The notes under the pieces are model-generated. The model was not told the origin of the DNA. It searched no databases and was given only the letters and a program-made list of their open reading frames with translations. A stretch of 64,000 nucleotides of DNA from the NCBI GenBank assembly GCA_011389555.1, contig JAABUD010000278.1:1-64000 (forward strand), given 5' to 3'. Positions 52,345 to 61,061 of this stretch are shown piece after piece. The position numbers and the translations under genes were made by a program. The stretch comes from Desulfotignum sp. (GTDB lineage: Bacteria; Desulfobacterota; Desulfobacteria; Desulfobacterales; Desulfobacteraceae). Positions within the stretch are counted from its first letter, which is position 1. Each line of letters opens with the position of its first letter.

Positions 52345-54381
52345 TCAAGCCGTCTGTTTTTCATAACAGATCAGTCCGCACTGCAAGCACCGGTTCGCTT
52401 CTTTGCGGGCATTTTCCTCGGAAAATCCCGTGGCCGCAGCCACGGGGTGGGCCAGATCATCCCAGGTGGTTTTGGGGCTGGTTTCCACATGCTCGATTTC
52501 AGAGATATTCTGGATCCGGCTGTATTGGGTGATCACCCGTTCCGGGTCCTGAAATTCCAGCCCATACATGAAATGGTGAACGGCTGCCGCCGCCTTTCGA
52601 CCCCCATTGATGGCCGCCACGGCAGACGGATATTCAGAGATCACATCCTGTTTTGACAACAGGCCGATTTGAGACGGGACATCCGGTTTTTTGGGCAGTT
52701 CAAGCCCCTCCCAGGTCAGGGCACCTGCGGCACTGGTAATGATTTCACCGGTTTCATCGGTTTCTTTCACCGGCACGAACACCAGTTCCGGAAACCGCCC
52801 GGCACCGAGGATCACTGTGTCTGCTGCGATCTTTTGTTTTTCACCGGAACCCAGATCCACGGCTTCCACCCCGGTCAGGGTCTCTTCCCGGCCCATCACT
52901 TTTGTGATACCGGCATGGTACATCACGGTCACGGCCTGAGCCGCGTCATCATCCAGACTCGTGAGATCCACATCCGGGTCGTCTTCCGGTTTTCTGGACA
53001 CCACGGTCACGGTTTCCACCCCTTTTGCCAGCAGGGTTTCGACAGCTGTTGCCAGATATTTCCCGCCCCCTGCGATCACGGCATGTTTACCGCAATCCAC
53101 CTGGATTTTATCGTCCCGGCCGCTGCGCACCAGATCGATGAGCAGAGAAGCGCCGGGAAACAGCGGTGTGGGGTTGTCCCCTTCGTTTCTGGCCATGCGG
53201 GAATCCCATCCCCCCGTGGCGATGAACACGGCATCGAAGCCTTCTTCTGCCAGCAGGTGCGGAATGGTGACGTCGGTTCCCGCGGATACGCCGGTCTGGA
53301 TGGTGACCCCCAGGTCCTGAATTCCTTCAATATCCCAGTCCAGCAGATCCATGGTCAGGCGGTCTCTGGCAATGGCCGTGCGCAGGATGCCGCCCAGTAC
53401 GTCGGTTTTTTCGAAAACCGTGGGGGCATGGCCGAGGCGCGCCATGAAATACGCGGCAGACAATCCTTCCACACCGCCGCCGATCACGGCCACGGTCTTG
53501 TCCGTGGCCGGGGCTTTATAGGGCTGAATCCGTTCCGGCTGCTTTCTCTCGTAATCGCAGACAAACCGCTTCAGATCGTTGATGGCAACCGTTTCATCCT
53601 GGAGCAGCCGGCGGCAGTCAAATTCGCACAGCTGCGGACAGATCCGGGAGATAACCGCGGGGAAAGGCATTCTTTCCTTGATCACGGCCAGAGAACCGGC
53701 ATAGTCCCCTTCCTGGATCCGTCCCACATATTTTCTGATGTCCAGGCCGGAAGGACAGGCCCGCTGACAGGGCGTGGTACAGTCTTCCACGGTGTATTCC
53801 CGGATGATCCGCCGGGTCACGGATGTGAGACGGATGATGTTTTTGGGACAGATCTTTTCACAGGCCCCGCATCCGGTGCAGTTTTCTTCATTCACCACGG
53901 GCAGCCCGTCCGGCCCCATGGACAGGGCGTTGAACATACAGGCGGTCACGCAGGTGCCCAGACCCAGGCAGCCGATATGACAGACTTTCATGCCTCCCAG
54001 AAGCATGGCCGCGGCCCGGCAGTCTCTGATTCCCTGATAGGCATAAGCCAGGTCTGCCTTGTTGTTGCCATAGTAACAGCCCGGGGCGGCAAACTCCGGT
54101 TCCGTGTCGGTCACCGTCACCCCCATGATGCCGGCAATGGCCTGGGCCACATCATCCCCGGCTGCCACACAGGAATTGACACTGGCTTTTCCCTCCACAA
54201 TGGCCTGGGCATTGGCCGTGCACCCGGGCAGTCCGCATCCCCCGCAGTTGGCGCCGGGCAGTACATCGTCAATAGCCAGAACCTTGGGATCCTCATACAC
54301 ATAAAACGCCTTGGACGCGATCACCAGGGCCGTGCCGATGACGACCCCCAGTCCCCCCATCATCAGAATCGATTGAATCAT
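52345..54381 (-). CDS. RnfB-like ferredoxin fused to GltD-type NAD(P) oxidoreductase
   Basis: A 678-residue fusion. Residues 1-27 form a membrane helix. Residues 28-100 are the RnfB 4Fe-4S domain with C46/C49/C54/C71 (GANCGGCGLPGC). Two ferredoxin clusters follow (CVTACMF region and NCTGCGACEKICPKNI). From about residue 195 a GltD-type module starts with its own cysteines (CTTPCQRACPSG, ICPQLCEFDCRR). It has an FAD fold VAVIGGGVEGLSAAYFMARL and a nested NAD(P) fold, and ends with RCLQCGLIC. It could pass electrons between ferredoxin and NAD(P)H at the membrane. The partner genes rnfC, D, G, E and A are absent here. GAGGAT precedes the ATG. Confidence 0.87.
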   Translation of the reverse strand: MIQSILMMGGLGVVIGTALVIASKAFYVYEDPKVLAIDDVLPGANCGGCGLPGCTANAQAIVEGKASVNSCVAAGDDVAQAIAGIMGVTVTDTEPEFAAPGCYYGNNKADLAYAYQGIRDCRAAAMLLGGMKVCHIGCLGLGTCVTACMFNALSMGPDGLPVVNEENCTGCGACEKICPKNIIRLTSVTRRIIREYTVEDCTTPCQRACPSGLDIRKYVGRIQEGDYAGSLAVIKERMPFPAVISRICPQLCEFDCRRLLQDETVAINDLKRFVCDYERKQPERIQPYKAPATDKTVAVIGGGVEGLSAAYFMARLGHAPTVFEKTDVLGGILRTAIARDRLTMDLLDWDIEGIQDLGVTIQTGVSAGTDVTIPHLLAEEGFDAVFIATGGWDSRMARNEGDNPTPLFPGASLLIDLVRSGRDDKIQVDCGKHAVIAGGGKYLATAVETLLAKGVETVTVVSRKPEDDPDVDLTSLDDDAAQAVTVMYHAGITKVMGREETLTGVEAVDLGSGEKQKIAADTVILGAGRFPELVFVPVKETDETGEIITSAAGALTWEGLELPKKPDVPSQIGLLSKQDVISEYPSAVAAINGGRKAAAAVHHFMYGLEFQDPERVITQYSRIQNISEIEHVETSPKTTWDDLAHPVAAATGFSEENARKEANRCLQCGLICYEKQTA

Positions 54382-54618
54382 GCCGTATCCTCTATGGTTT
54401 TTTTTGTGTTATTTTCCGATACCGGCCGGTTGCGCCGGAATAATCCTGTACTGTATAACCATCTGCGGGCCGAAATGTCAACCATATCCCTGAATTTGAT
54501 TGATTATTTCGGCAGCAGGAGCACCGTCACTCTCCCGGCAAAACCAGGGATTTCACCGCAGACATATACAAATCCAGGCCCCGCATGAAAATTTCGTTGT
54601 GACCGGCTCCGGCAATTT

Positions 54619-56111
54619 TCACCCGTTTTTTTCCAGCAGGCCCGCCTTTGCCGGAATCTGTGACACCCGGTTCAGCATACCGGCCAGGCCCCACCGGACC
54701 GCGGCCCTGAACACCGGCCGTACCGCCAGCACCCTGAGCAGCACGTGAGCTGTGCGGTGAAACGATTTCCGGTTGGCTGCCGTATTGAACAAAGCCACCA
54801 TCAACGCGTCATGGTCCCGGTCTTCTTTTTGCAGCCGAAGGGTGCTGCGCTTCAGCAGGACCTGGTCCACATAATCGGCCCGGATATGCCCGTCTTTCAT
54901 GACCCGCTCATACAGCGGGGTACCTGGATAGTACATCAGTTTGTGGTCATAGATTTTCACGGGCCGTTCAATGGGATGCCCGGGAATCCGCTTCAGAATA
55001 TCCAGGTAGAACCGCAGCACCGCATATTTGTCGTCCAGGGTGTCATAGGGGTTGTCCGAGATCACATCGATCATCACCCGGATGCCCCGGGCCATGACCA
55101 TTTCCAGTTTGTCCAGGTACGCGCGCCGGTCCAGGGAACGGTTGAATATCTCCCGGCTGATCCGGGTGCTGCCGGACTGCAGCCCGATCTTCAGGTACCG
55201 CAGATCCAGGCCGCTGTTCACCAGAATATCCAGCTTTCTTCGGGTAATCTGCCGGGTGTTGGCCTGGACATAGAACACCGGCAGATCGATCTGATCCATG
55301 TACTGTGCAAGAAACCGGGTCATCCGGTCTTCTGAATTGAGAAAAAAATCATCATCATCGACGATAATCCGCTTCAAATGGGGAATATGGTCCTTTGCCC
55401 ACGCCAGCTCCTCGATGACCCGGTCCACGGCTACCTTGCGGACATAGGGGCCTTTGCCCTCAAACAGGGTCATGAGCCGGCTGTTCAGGCAGTAGGCACA
55501 TCCGTAGGGGCATCCTCTGACCATCAGCACGCTGTATGTGGACAAAGAGGCCGGGATCTGTTGTTTCATGGACGTCAGGCCCGATTCGGTCAGCACCCGC
55601 CCGTTCTCCAGATCCACCCGGGGGATGGGCAGTTCGTTGACATCCAGCATGGGCGGCAGGGGATTGATGACCGGATCACCGTCCGGCGACACAAACCCCA
55701 GGCCCGGTATCTGCTCAACCGGCACATGATTGAGCAGCTGTTCCATGACAGTTTCTCCTTCACCGGCGCACACCAGGTCCGCATCCTCCAGAAACTGAAC
55801 CGGATCGGCAATGACGGGGGGCCGCCCCAGATCACCGGGGCCGGAATCCGGTCTTTCAGGTATTGGGAGATCTGACGGCACCGGGGTATCAGATGGGTGG
55901 TCAGAATCGTGATGCCCACCAGGTCGCAATCCTGGCAGTATTTGGCCAGGATCTCGAGGGCCCGGGCCGGCATCGGCTCAAACACGGCCTCTTTGCGGCT
56001 TTCGTAATGGATGATGGACACCCGGAACCCCCGAAAGGTCAGGTACGCCCCCAGATGTCTGACACTGAAATTTTCAATATGGGCATTGTTGATGAGCACG
56101 GCATGTTTCAT
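54619..56111 (-). pseudogene. radical SAM/B12-binding-domain protein, frameshifted
   Basis: The N-terminal part (MKHAVLINNAHIENFSVRHL ... YLKDRIPAPVIWGGP) is a B12-binding-like domain. It is read from 56111 to a run of six C at 55816-55821. From there homology continues in another frame: PVIADPVQFLEDADLVCAGE, the radical SAM motif RGCPYGCAYC (CxxxCxxC), LRYLKIGLQSGSTRISREI and a C-terminal helical part ending at 54619. One extra C would restore a protein of about 497 residues. This is a broken gene, a sequencing error or a slippage-controlled gene. Members of this group modify lipids, tetrapyrroles or natural products; the substrate is unknown. It follows the glutamate-synthase-like gene and the methyltransferase remnant on the same strand. 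Confidence 0.75.
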
Positions 56112-56144
56112 AACCCCGTGATGTACCAGAAGCCGCAGAATTTC

Positions 56145-56279
56145 TCAAGCCGTATGATGGATGGTTTCCGGGGTGATGCCGCAGCATCCGCCAATGACGT
56201 CAACGCCCGGGTCCCGGATTTTTTTCATGCCCTCAGCGAACAGGGTATCGCTTTGTGGATAAACCATTGATTTTCCATC
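56145..56279 (-). pseudogene. C-terminal remnant of a homocysteine S-methyltransferase
   Basis: Forty-four codons and a stop, in a different frame from the overlapping glutamate-synthase tail, read DGKSMVYPQSDTLFAEGMKK and then IRDPGVDVIGGCCGITPETI. GGCCG with a following TPE-I is the zinc-binding end of MetH/BHMT-type homocysteine methyltransferases, and the preceding part also matches the family (DGK..Y......FAEG.KK). There is no start, barrel or first zinc cysteine. The rest was evidently lost in a deletion that joined this tail to the upstream gene. Confidence 0.7.
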
Positions 56280-57775
56280 AGCGCCCTTGCTTCAGATGTC
56301 AGAGGAATGAGATCGCTTTTATCCAGAAGATCCAGATTGAATTTCCGGTTCAAGGCGGCAAAATGCTGTAACCCGAATGCAATCTTGTTGAGATAGGAAA
56401 AAACCCCGATGGCCCCCGTGGAAAATTGATTGGCCCGGGTGCCGTATAGGGCCCGCAGATCCGGCAGATCGCAGAATATTTCCTCGATAGTGGACCCATA
56501 GGACTTGAATCGTTCCGGCACCTGGCCGTTTCTGATCTGCTCCCCAATGGTTTTCCCGGTCATGGCAGCGGCCATGGAGGCCCGGCACAGCCCGATTCCC
56601 CGCACATGACCCTCCCCGTACGCCAGGCCCTTGAACACCTGATCCTCACTGGCAAACCCGCCGGTCATCACCATGGCGGGCAGGCGGCATCCTTCCGACT
56701 GAAGCTTGTTGCAGATGCGTACCACGGCATCTTCCAGGCAGATGGTGGGCAGTGACCATTCGTTCATCATTTTTGATGGACTGTAACCGGACCCGCCGCC
56801 GGCCCCGTCAAACGTGATCATGTCCACTTTGGCTTCACACGCGATGCGGATCACCTGCTCAATGTCTGCCCGGTCATATCCTGCCATCTTGAAATAAATA
56901 TTTTTTGCCCCCATATCCCGTAACATGGCAATATGGTCTGTCAGGGAGGTTTCAGTCCACAGCGGCAGCCGGCCATAGGTGTAAAAATTGGGACACACCC
57001 CATCTTCATAGGCTTTTTGAACCCCCGGGTCCCCCGGGTCCGGATACACCAGGTTCCCCTGCTGCTGTCTGGCCAGCGCGGCGTCAAGTCCTTTGACCCG
57101 GATGACCGGCTGGGTGCCTTTGGCCCCCTGCCCGAATTTGATCTCAATGGCTTTGGCCCCGTATTTTTTTATGGCGATTTTGGGCACACCCATCAGATCA
57201 TCATCCACGTTGCATTGCAGAACAATCTGCCCATACCCTCTGTCATATCTGGCAAAGCAGCCCAGGGTTCTTTCCAGCAACGGGAAATCCGTCACCTGTC
57301 CATGATCGATTTTCAAATCCGGTTCATTGTTTCGGGCATGTTCCCCGATCACACAGGTCACACCGGCCATGGCCGCTGCGGCAAAGTAGTCTTCCCAGTT
57401 CAGCTTGATCAACGCCGGCAGGATCACCGGCATGGTCATCTTGATCGGGTTGAAAAAACCATACGTCTGTTCCAGGTCAACATTGAAGATAGTGGCATCA
57501 TCACCGGTTTCAGAGACACCCTGAGCACCGAACACGCGACCATTGATATTGAAATGAGAAAAATCAATGGGATACTCTTTTTCCGATGCAATCTGATTGT
57601 TCCCTGTGGTGGTCGGGTACACGGTCTGGGCTCCCAGCACGGCCGCCTGGGCGATCTCGCAGGTGCCGTTGCAGTCTTCGGTGCAAAATGAACACATTCC
57701 CGACTGCGGAGAGACAAAAGCGCTCCGGTTTTTCGCAAACGTAAATCCGGAACTTGATTTTGGTGAATAGGACAT
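56225..57775 (-). CDS. FMN-binding glutamate synthase-like protein with altered C-terminus
   Basis: A GltB-type FMN barrel without the glutaminase domain. The N-terminus has a four-cysteine motif CSFCTEDCNGTC (C28/31/35/39), probably an Fe-S cluster. AIEIKFGQGAKGTQPVIR, ITFDGAGGGSGYSPSKMMNE, GGFASEDQVFKGLAYG and GIGLCRASMAAAMTG are the FMN/Fe-S region of glutamate synthases. Homology seems to end near SDLIPLTSEARAL; the last 17 residues (from MENQWF) are an out-of-frame reading of the methyltransferase remnant. Activity may survive because only the tail is lost. It may be an amide or methylamine-related synthase rather than a true GltB; the gene partners do not settle it. Confidence 0.8.
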   Translation of the reverse strand: MSYSPKSSSGFTFAKNRSAFVSPQSGMCSFCTEDCNGTCEIAQAAVLGAQTVYPTTTGNNQIASEKEYPIDFSHFNINGRVFGAQGVSETGDDATIFNVDLEQTYGFFNPIKMTMPVILPALIKLNWEDYFAAAAMAGVTCVIGEHARNNEPDLKIDHGQVTDFPLLERTLGCFARYDRGYGQIVLQCNVDDDLMGVPKIAIKKYGAKAIEIKFGQGAKGTQPVIRVKGLDAALARQQQGNLVYPDPGDPGVQKAYEDGVCPNFYTYGRLPLWTETSLTDHIAMLRDMGAKNIYFKMAGYDRADIEQVIRIACEAKVDMITFDGAGGGSGYSPSKMMNEWSLPTICLEDAVVRICNKLQSEGCRLPAMVMTGGFASEDQVFKGLAYGEGHVRGIGLCRASMAAAMTGKTIGEQIRNGQVPERFKSYGSTIEEIFCDLPDLRALYGTRANQFSTGAIGVFSYLNKIAFGLQHFAALNRKFNLDLLDKSDLIPLTSEARALMENQWFIHKAIPCSLRA

Positions 57776-57825
57776 GGGATTATAGGACCTCTTTGTAGTT
57801 ACGTAACATTTCTATGATATCGTTT

Positions 57826-59418
57826 CTACCCATCATTTTCTCTGTCTCCATCCGCAGACAGCCGCGGCAGATAAATGTTGAAGGTGGTGCCCTGGCCGGG
57901 TTCACTGTATACATGGATAAAGCCGTTATTCTGGTTCACAATGCCATGCACGGTGGCAAGCCCCATGCCGGCGCTTTTGCCAAACTCCCTGGTGGTGAAA
58001 AACGGTTCGAACAAATTGTCCAGGATGTGCTTGTCCATGCCGCAGCCATTGTCACTGACCGCCAGCAGCACATACTCACCCGGGCGGGTATCTGAATGGC
58101 GGCTGCAATATTGCGCGTCAAATGATTTTTTTTCTGTTTTTATAAAGATCCTGCCCGTGCCCGCGATGGCGTTTTGGGCATTGGCACAGAGATTGACAAG
58201 AATCTGGTCGATCTGAATCGGATCCATTTTCACGGGCCACACGTTCGTGGACGGCTTCCAGATCAGGTCGATGTCTTCTCCAATGAGGCGGCGCAGCATA
58301 TTGAGCATGCTTTCCACGGTATCGTTCAAATCCAGCTGTCTGGGGGAAATGGTCTGTTTTCTGGCAAAAGCCAGCAATTTTTTTGTGATATCCGCCGATC
58401 GCTGGGCGGCTTTTTGAATCTCTTTCAGGGTCGAGTACAGATCGTGATTTTCATCTGACTGCAACAATGCCAGTTCTGTGTGCCCCAGGATCACCCCCAG
58501 CATATTGTTGAAATCATGGGCCACGCCGCCGGCCAGACGGCCTACGGATTCCATCTTCTGGGCCTGGAGGAGCTGGGTCTGGAGTTTTTTATTTTCCGTG
58601 ATGTCCTGAACCGTCGAAATCATGAGTTTCTGTTCATGCACAGGAATGTTCTTGGCGGAGACAAACCGTTTTTCACCATCCTGCCTGGTGATTTCCATCC
58701 CTTCCCAGATCATTCTTTCAGGGTCTCCGGATTCAATGTCCCCAAGAACCTTCCCCATAATTTTCTTCCGATATTCCGGGTCCGGATATGCCTTGTGAAA
58801 AAACGTGTCAATGTTTTTGAGATCCTGTTCGGGCCAGCCATAGATTTCTTCGAATTTCTTGTTGAGGTATACGGCTTTTTCTTCCTCAGTGGAATTGACC
58901 GCCAGTCCGATGGGCAGATTGTCCAGAATCGTCTGAATAAAATGATTTTGTTTTTCAAGGTCCTTCTGATATTTCTGTCTCGATTCTTCCGCCTGTCTGC
59001 GCTCAGTGATGTCCGTCACGACACCCATGGTGCCGATAAATTCACCACTTTGTTTGTCAAACCGAGGTCCGGCGCCGATCATTACCGGAAATTGCTGCCC
59101 CTCTTTATGGTGCAGAACAATTTCATACCGGTCCGTATGTCCCCGGGCGCGCCTGGCTTCCGCCGCCTGAGCAACCGCCTGCTGTTGGGCCGGTACCATA
59201 TCCAGCCAGCTTTTCCCGATGATCTCTTCGGGCGGATATCCCAGCATTTCCGACAGCCGCTGATTGATGAACGTGACCGTCCCCTGCGTATCGGTCAGGA
59301 CAAGGCCTTCGGTCATGTATGTCATGATTTCTTCCGTCAGGAACCGGGCATCGTGCAGTTTTTTTTCCAGTTCCTGAACCCGTCTTTCCAGTTCTTCACA
59401 AGCAGGATTTTGTTTCAT
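57826..59418 (-). CDS. soluble PAS-PAS sensor histidine kinase
   Basis: A 530-residue cytoplasmic kinase with no membrane helix. A short coiled coil comes first ([18 protein letters not shown]). PAS 1 is about 28-150 ([20 protein letters not shown]) and PAS 2 about 155-285 ([17 protein letters not shown]). The HisKA box is [20 protein letters not shown], the type common in NtrB-like and hybrid kinases. The ATPase has [34 protein letters not shown] and [14 protein letters not shown]. No regulator is adjacent. It precedes a zone of gene debris. Confidence 0.88.
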   Translation of the reverse strand: MKQNPACEELERRVQELEKKLHDARFLTEEIMTYMTEGLVLTDTQGTVTFINQRLSEMLGYPPEEIIGKSWLDMVPAQQQAVAQAAEARRARGHTDRYEIVLHHKEGQQFPVMIGAGPRFDKQSGEFIGTMGVVTDITERRQAEESRQKYQKDLEKQNHFIQTILDNLPIGLAVNSTEEEKAVYLNKKFEEIYGWPEQDLKNIDTFFHKAYPDPEYRKKIMGKVLGDIESGDPERMIWEGMEITRQDGEKRFVSAKNIPVHEQKLMISTVQDITENKKLQTQLLQAQKMESVGRLAGGVAHDFNNMLGVILGHTELALLQSDENHDLYSTLKEIQKAAQRSADITKKLLAFARKQTISPRQLDLNDTVESMLNMLRRLIGEDIDLIWKPSTNVWPVKMDPIQIDQILVNLCANAQNAIAGTGRIFIKTEKKSFDAQYCSRHSDTRPGEYVLLAVSDNGCGMDKHILDNLFEPFFTTREFGKSAGMGLATVHGIVNQNNGFIHVYSEPGQGTTFNIYLPRLSADGDRENDG

Positions 59419-59476
59419 ACCGGTTCTCTTTCCATGCCCATCGCAGGCAATTGTTTTATTTTATGGATATTTTCCA

Positions 59477-59734
59477 TCACAAAACCTTCCCAGCTTTGAA
59501 TAATTCACGGGTTCCCCCCTGACGCGCTCCAAGCAGTGCGACCGCAGGTACTTGTTCGATTTTCCTTTTTATGTCATTTGTCATCCATCGAGAAATCATA
59601 CCCTGCAATGTAAGATATCTATTCCGAAATAACAAGGCATATACTGCAAACCGGACTTCTGGCTGATCCTCCTCAAACAGTGACACCTCCCGGCTCTTTG
59701 ACAAACCCGGGTCCGGACATCGTTTCAATACCAT
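59477..59734 (-). pseudogene. fragment resembling the N-terminus of a DUF4143 AAA-type ATPase
   Basis: The last 40 codons (ISRWMTNDIKRKIEQVPAVA followed by LLGARQGG and a stop) look like the start of the ATPases that open R.L...I...L...PAVALLGPRQVGKT. The P-loop lysine-threonine is lost (GARQGGTREL). The first 45 residues are of no known kind. No ribosome site or continuation was found, so I read this as debris. Confidence 0.35.
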
Positions 59735-59743
59735 TTGCCGAAA

Positions 59744-59896
59744 ATGGCAGCGTTGCCAAATTCGGCAAATGCCGATTTATCCCGGGAATTCACTGTTGCA
59801 CAGGTGGCGCAAAAGCACGGCCGGTCTGATCCCATGTTCTGGTCTCTGGCCCTGGAAGACAAGGAAGACTTACTTGTTTCCTGCCTGACCCTTTGA
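59744..59896 (+). pseudogene. fragment resembling the N-terminus of a DNA methylase-associated protein
   Basis: Fifty codons on the plus strand: MAALPNSANADLSREFTVAQ, then VAQKHGRSDPMFWSLALEDK and a stop soon after. The block VAxKxGxxxPMxWSLALExKxD is, to my memory, found near the start of certain DNA methyltransferases of this phylum, which go on for several hundred residues. Here it breaks off. No ribosome site. With the fragment beside it, it suggests that an accessory insertion was once here and has decayed. Confidence 0.35.
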
Positions 59897-59903
59897 GCGC
59901 CGT

Positions 59904-61049
59904 TCACACCCCCTGGTCCGGCAAAAGATCCAGTGGCAGAAAAATCGTGAACGTCGTGCCCCGGCGCTTGACCGATTCCACGGTGATGGTTCCCTGGTGC
60001 TGGGTGATGATGTTTCTTGCGATGAACAGGCCGAATCCCGTGCCCTTGACCTGTTTGGAAGAAAAGAACAGATCAAAGATCCTGGCTTTGGTTTCCACGT
60101 CCATGCCGCACCCGTCATCCTGGATACGGATCACCAGCTGATCACCCTTTTCTTCGATGGTCAGGCGGATGATGTGACCGGTCTGGTCTTTGTCTTCCAC
60201 ACAGGCATCCACGGCATTATCCAGCATATTCACCAGCGCGGACATCATGGAAGACGGATCCAGGTTCAGGGTGGCCGGGGCGTTGTCCGATTCCACCTGA
60301 AAATCGATGGGATGGCTGGCCAGTTTCATTTTCATGGTTTCCTGAATGTCTTTGATAAACTGTTCCAGGGGCACGGACTGAATATCCATGGACCGTTCCT
60401 TGGAATACAGCAGGATATCCATGATCAGCTGCTTGATTTTTTCCACGGCCTGGGACAGCAGATCCATGCCTTCGGCAATATCGTCAAAATTCTTTTTTTT
60501 CAGGCCGGACCGGGCGATGAACAACCCGCCGTCCAGGTTGGTGAGCAGGCCTTTGATGTTATGGGATACCGTGCCCAGCATCAGGCCCAAAGAGGATAAA
60601 TGATCCGTGAGTTTGGATTTTTCCAGCACCAGCAGTTCCAGTTTCTGGGTATATTCCACCAGTTTCTGCTGGGCAATGAGCTGATCCACGGCCTTGGTCA
60701 CGGCGATTTCCAGGATGTCCACGTTCACGGGTTTGGTAATGAAATCCGTGGCCCCGAATTTCAGGCTGTCAATGGTGAGATCCATGTCCCCGTGTCCGGT
60801 GATCATGATCACCTGGGTGTCCGGAGACCGGCGTTTCACCTGTTTGAGCAGTTCAATGCCGCCCATGACCGGCATTTTGATATCCGTGATCACAATGGAG
60901 GGATGATGGTCTTCAAACAGTTCCAGGGCTTTTTTACCGTCCGGGGCCAAAAGCACTTCATGCCCCATGTCCATGAGTGCGATCTCAAGCACCTCTCTGA
61001 TATCTTCTTCATCGTCCACGATCAGAATGGTGAAGGGTGTCTTGTCCAT
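59904..61049 (-). CDS. hybrid response regulator-histidine kinase
   Basis: A receiver domain at the N-terminus (LIVDDEEDIREVLEIALMDM, phospho-acceptor D56 in ITDIKMPVMGG, lysine in ITKPVNVD) is joined by a helix to a kinase core with H-box GTVSHNIKGLLTNLDGG. The ATPase has LVNMLDNAVDACVED, IQDDGCGMDVETKARIFDL and GTGFGLFIARNII. 381 residues, cytoplasmic. Such proteins usually take phosphate from a membrane kinase; the gene 12 bases upstream in the same operon encodes just that, so the two form a likely relay. Confidence 0.9.
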   Translation of the reverse strand: MDKTPFTILIVDDEEDIREVLEIALMDMGHEVLLAPDGKKALELFEDHHPSIVITDIKMPVMGGIELLKQVKRRSPDTQVIMITGHGDMDLTIDSLKFGATDFITKPVNVDILEIAVTKAVDQLIAQQKLVEYTQKLELLVLEKSKLTDHLSSLGLMLGTVSHNIKGLLTNLDGGLFIARSGLKKKNFDDIAEGMDLLSQAVEKIKQLIMDILLYSKERSMDIQSVPLEQFIKDIQETMKMKLASHPIDFQVESDNAPATLNLDPSSMMSALVNMLDNAVDACVEDKDQTGHIIRLTIEEKGDQLVIRIQDDGCGMDVETKARIFDLFFSSKQVKGTGFGLFIARNIITQHQGTITVESVKRRGTTFTIFLPLDLLPDQGV

Positions 61050-61061
61050 GAACGCCTCCTT

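Noticed and set aside
52669-54588. 639-codon open frame on the plus strand
   Set aside because: It is antisense to the RnfB-GltD fusion, which has clear cysteine and flavin motifs. The antisense protein is rich in His, Gly and Arg with no motif, as expected of a mirror frame in G+C-rich DNA.
57797-57806. GTTACGTAAC palindrome upstream of the glutamate-synthase-like gene
   Set aside because: A 10-base perfect palindrome could be an operator, but one short copy without a repeat or known regulator is too weak to annotate.
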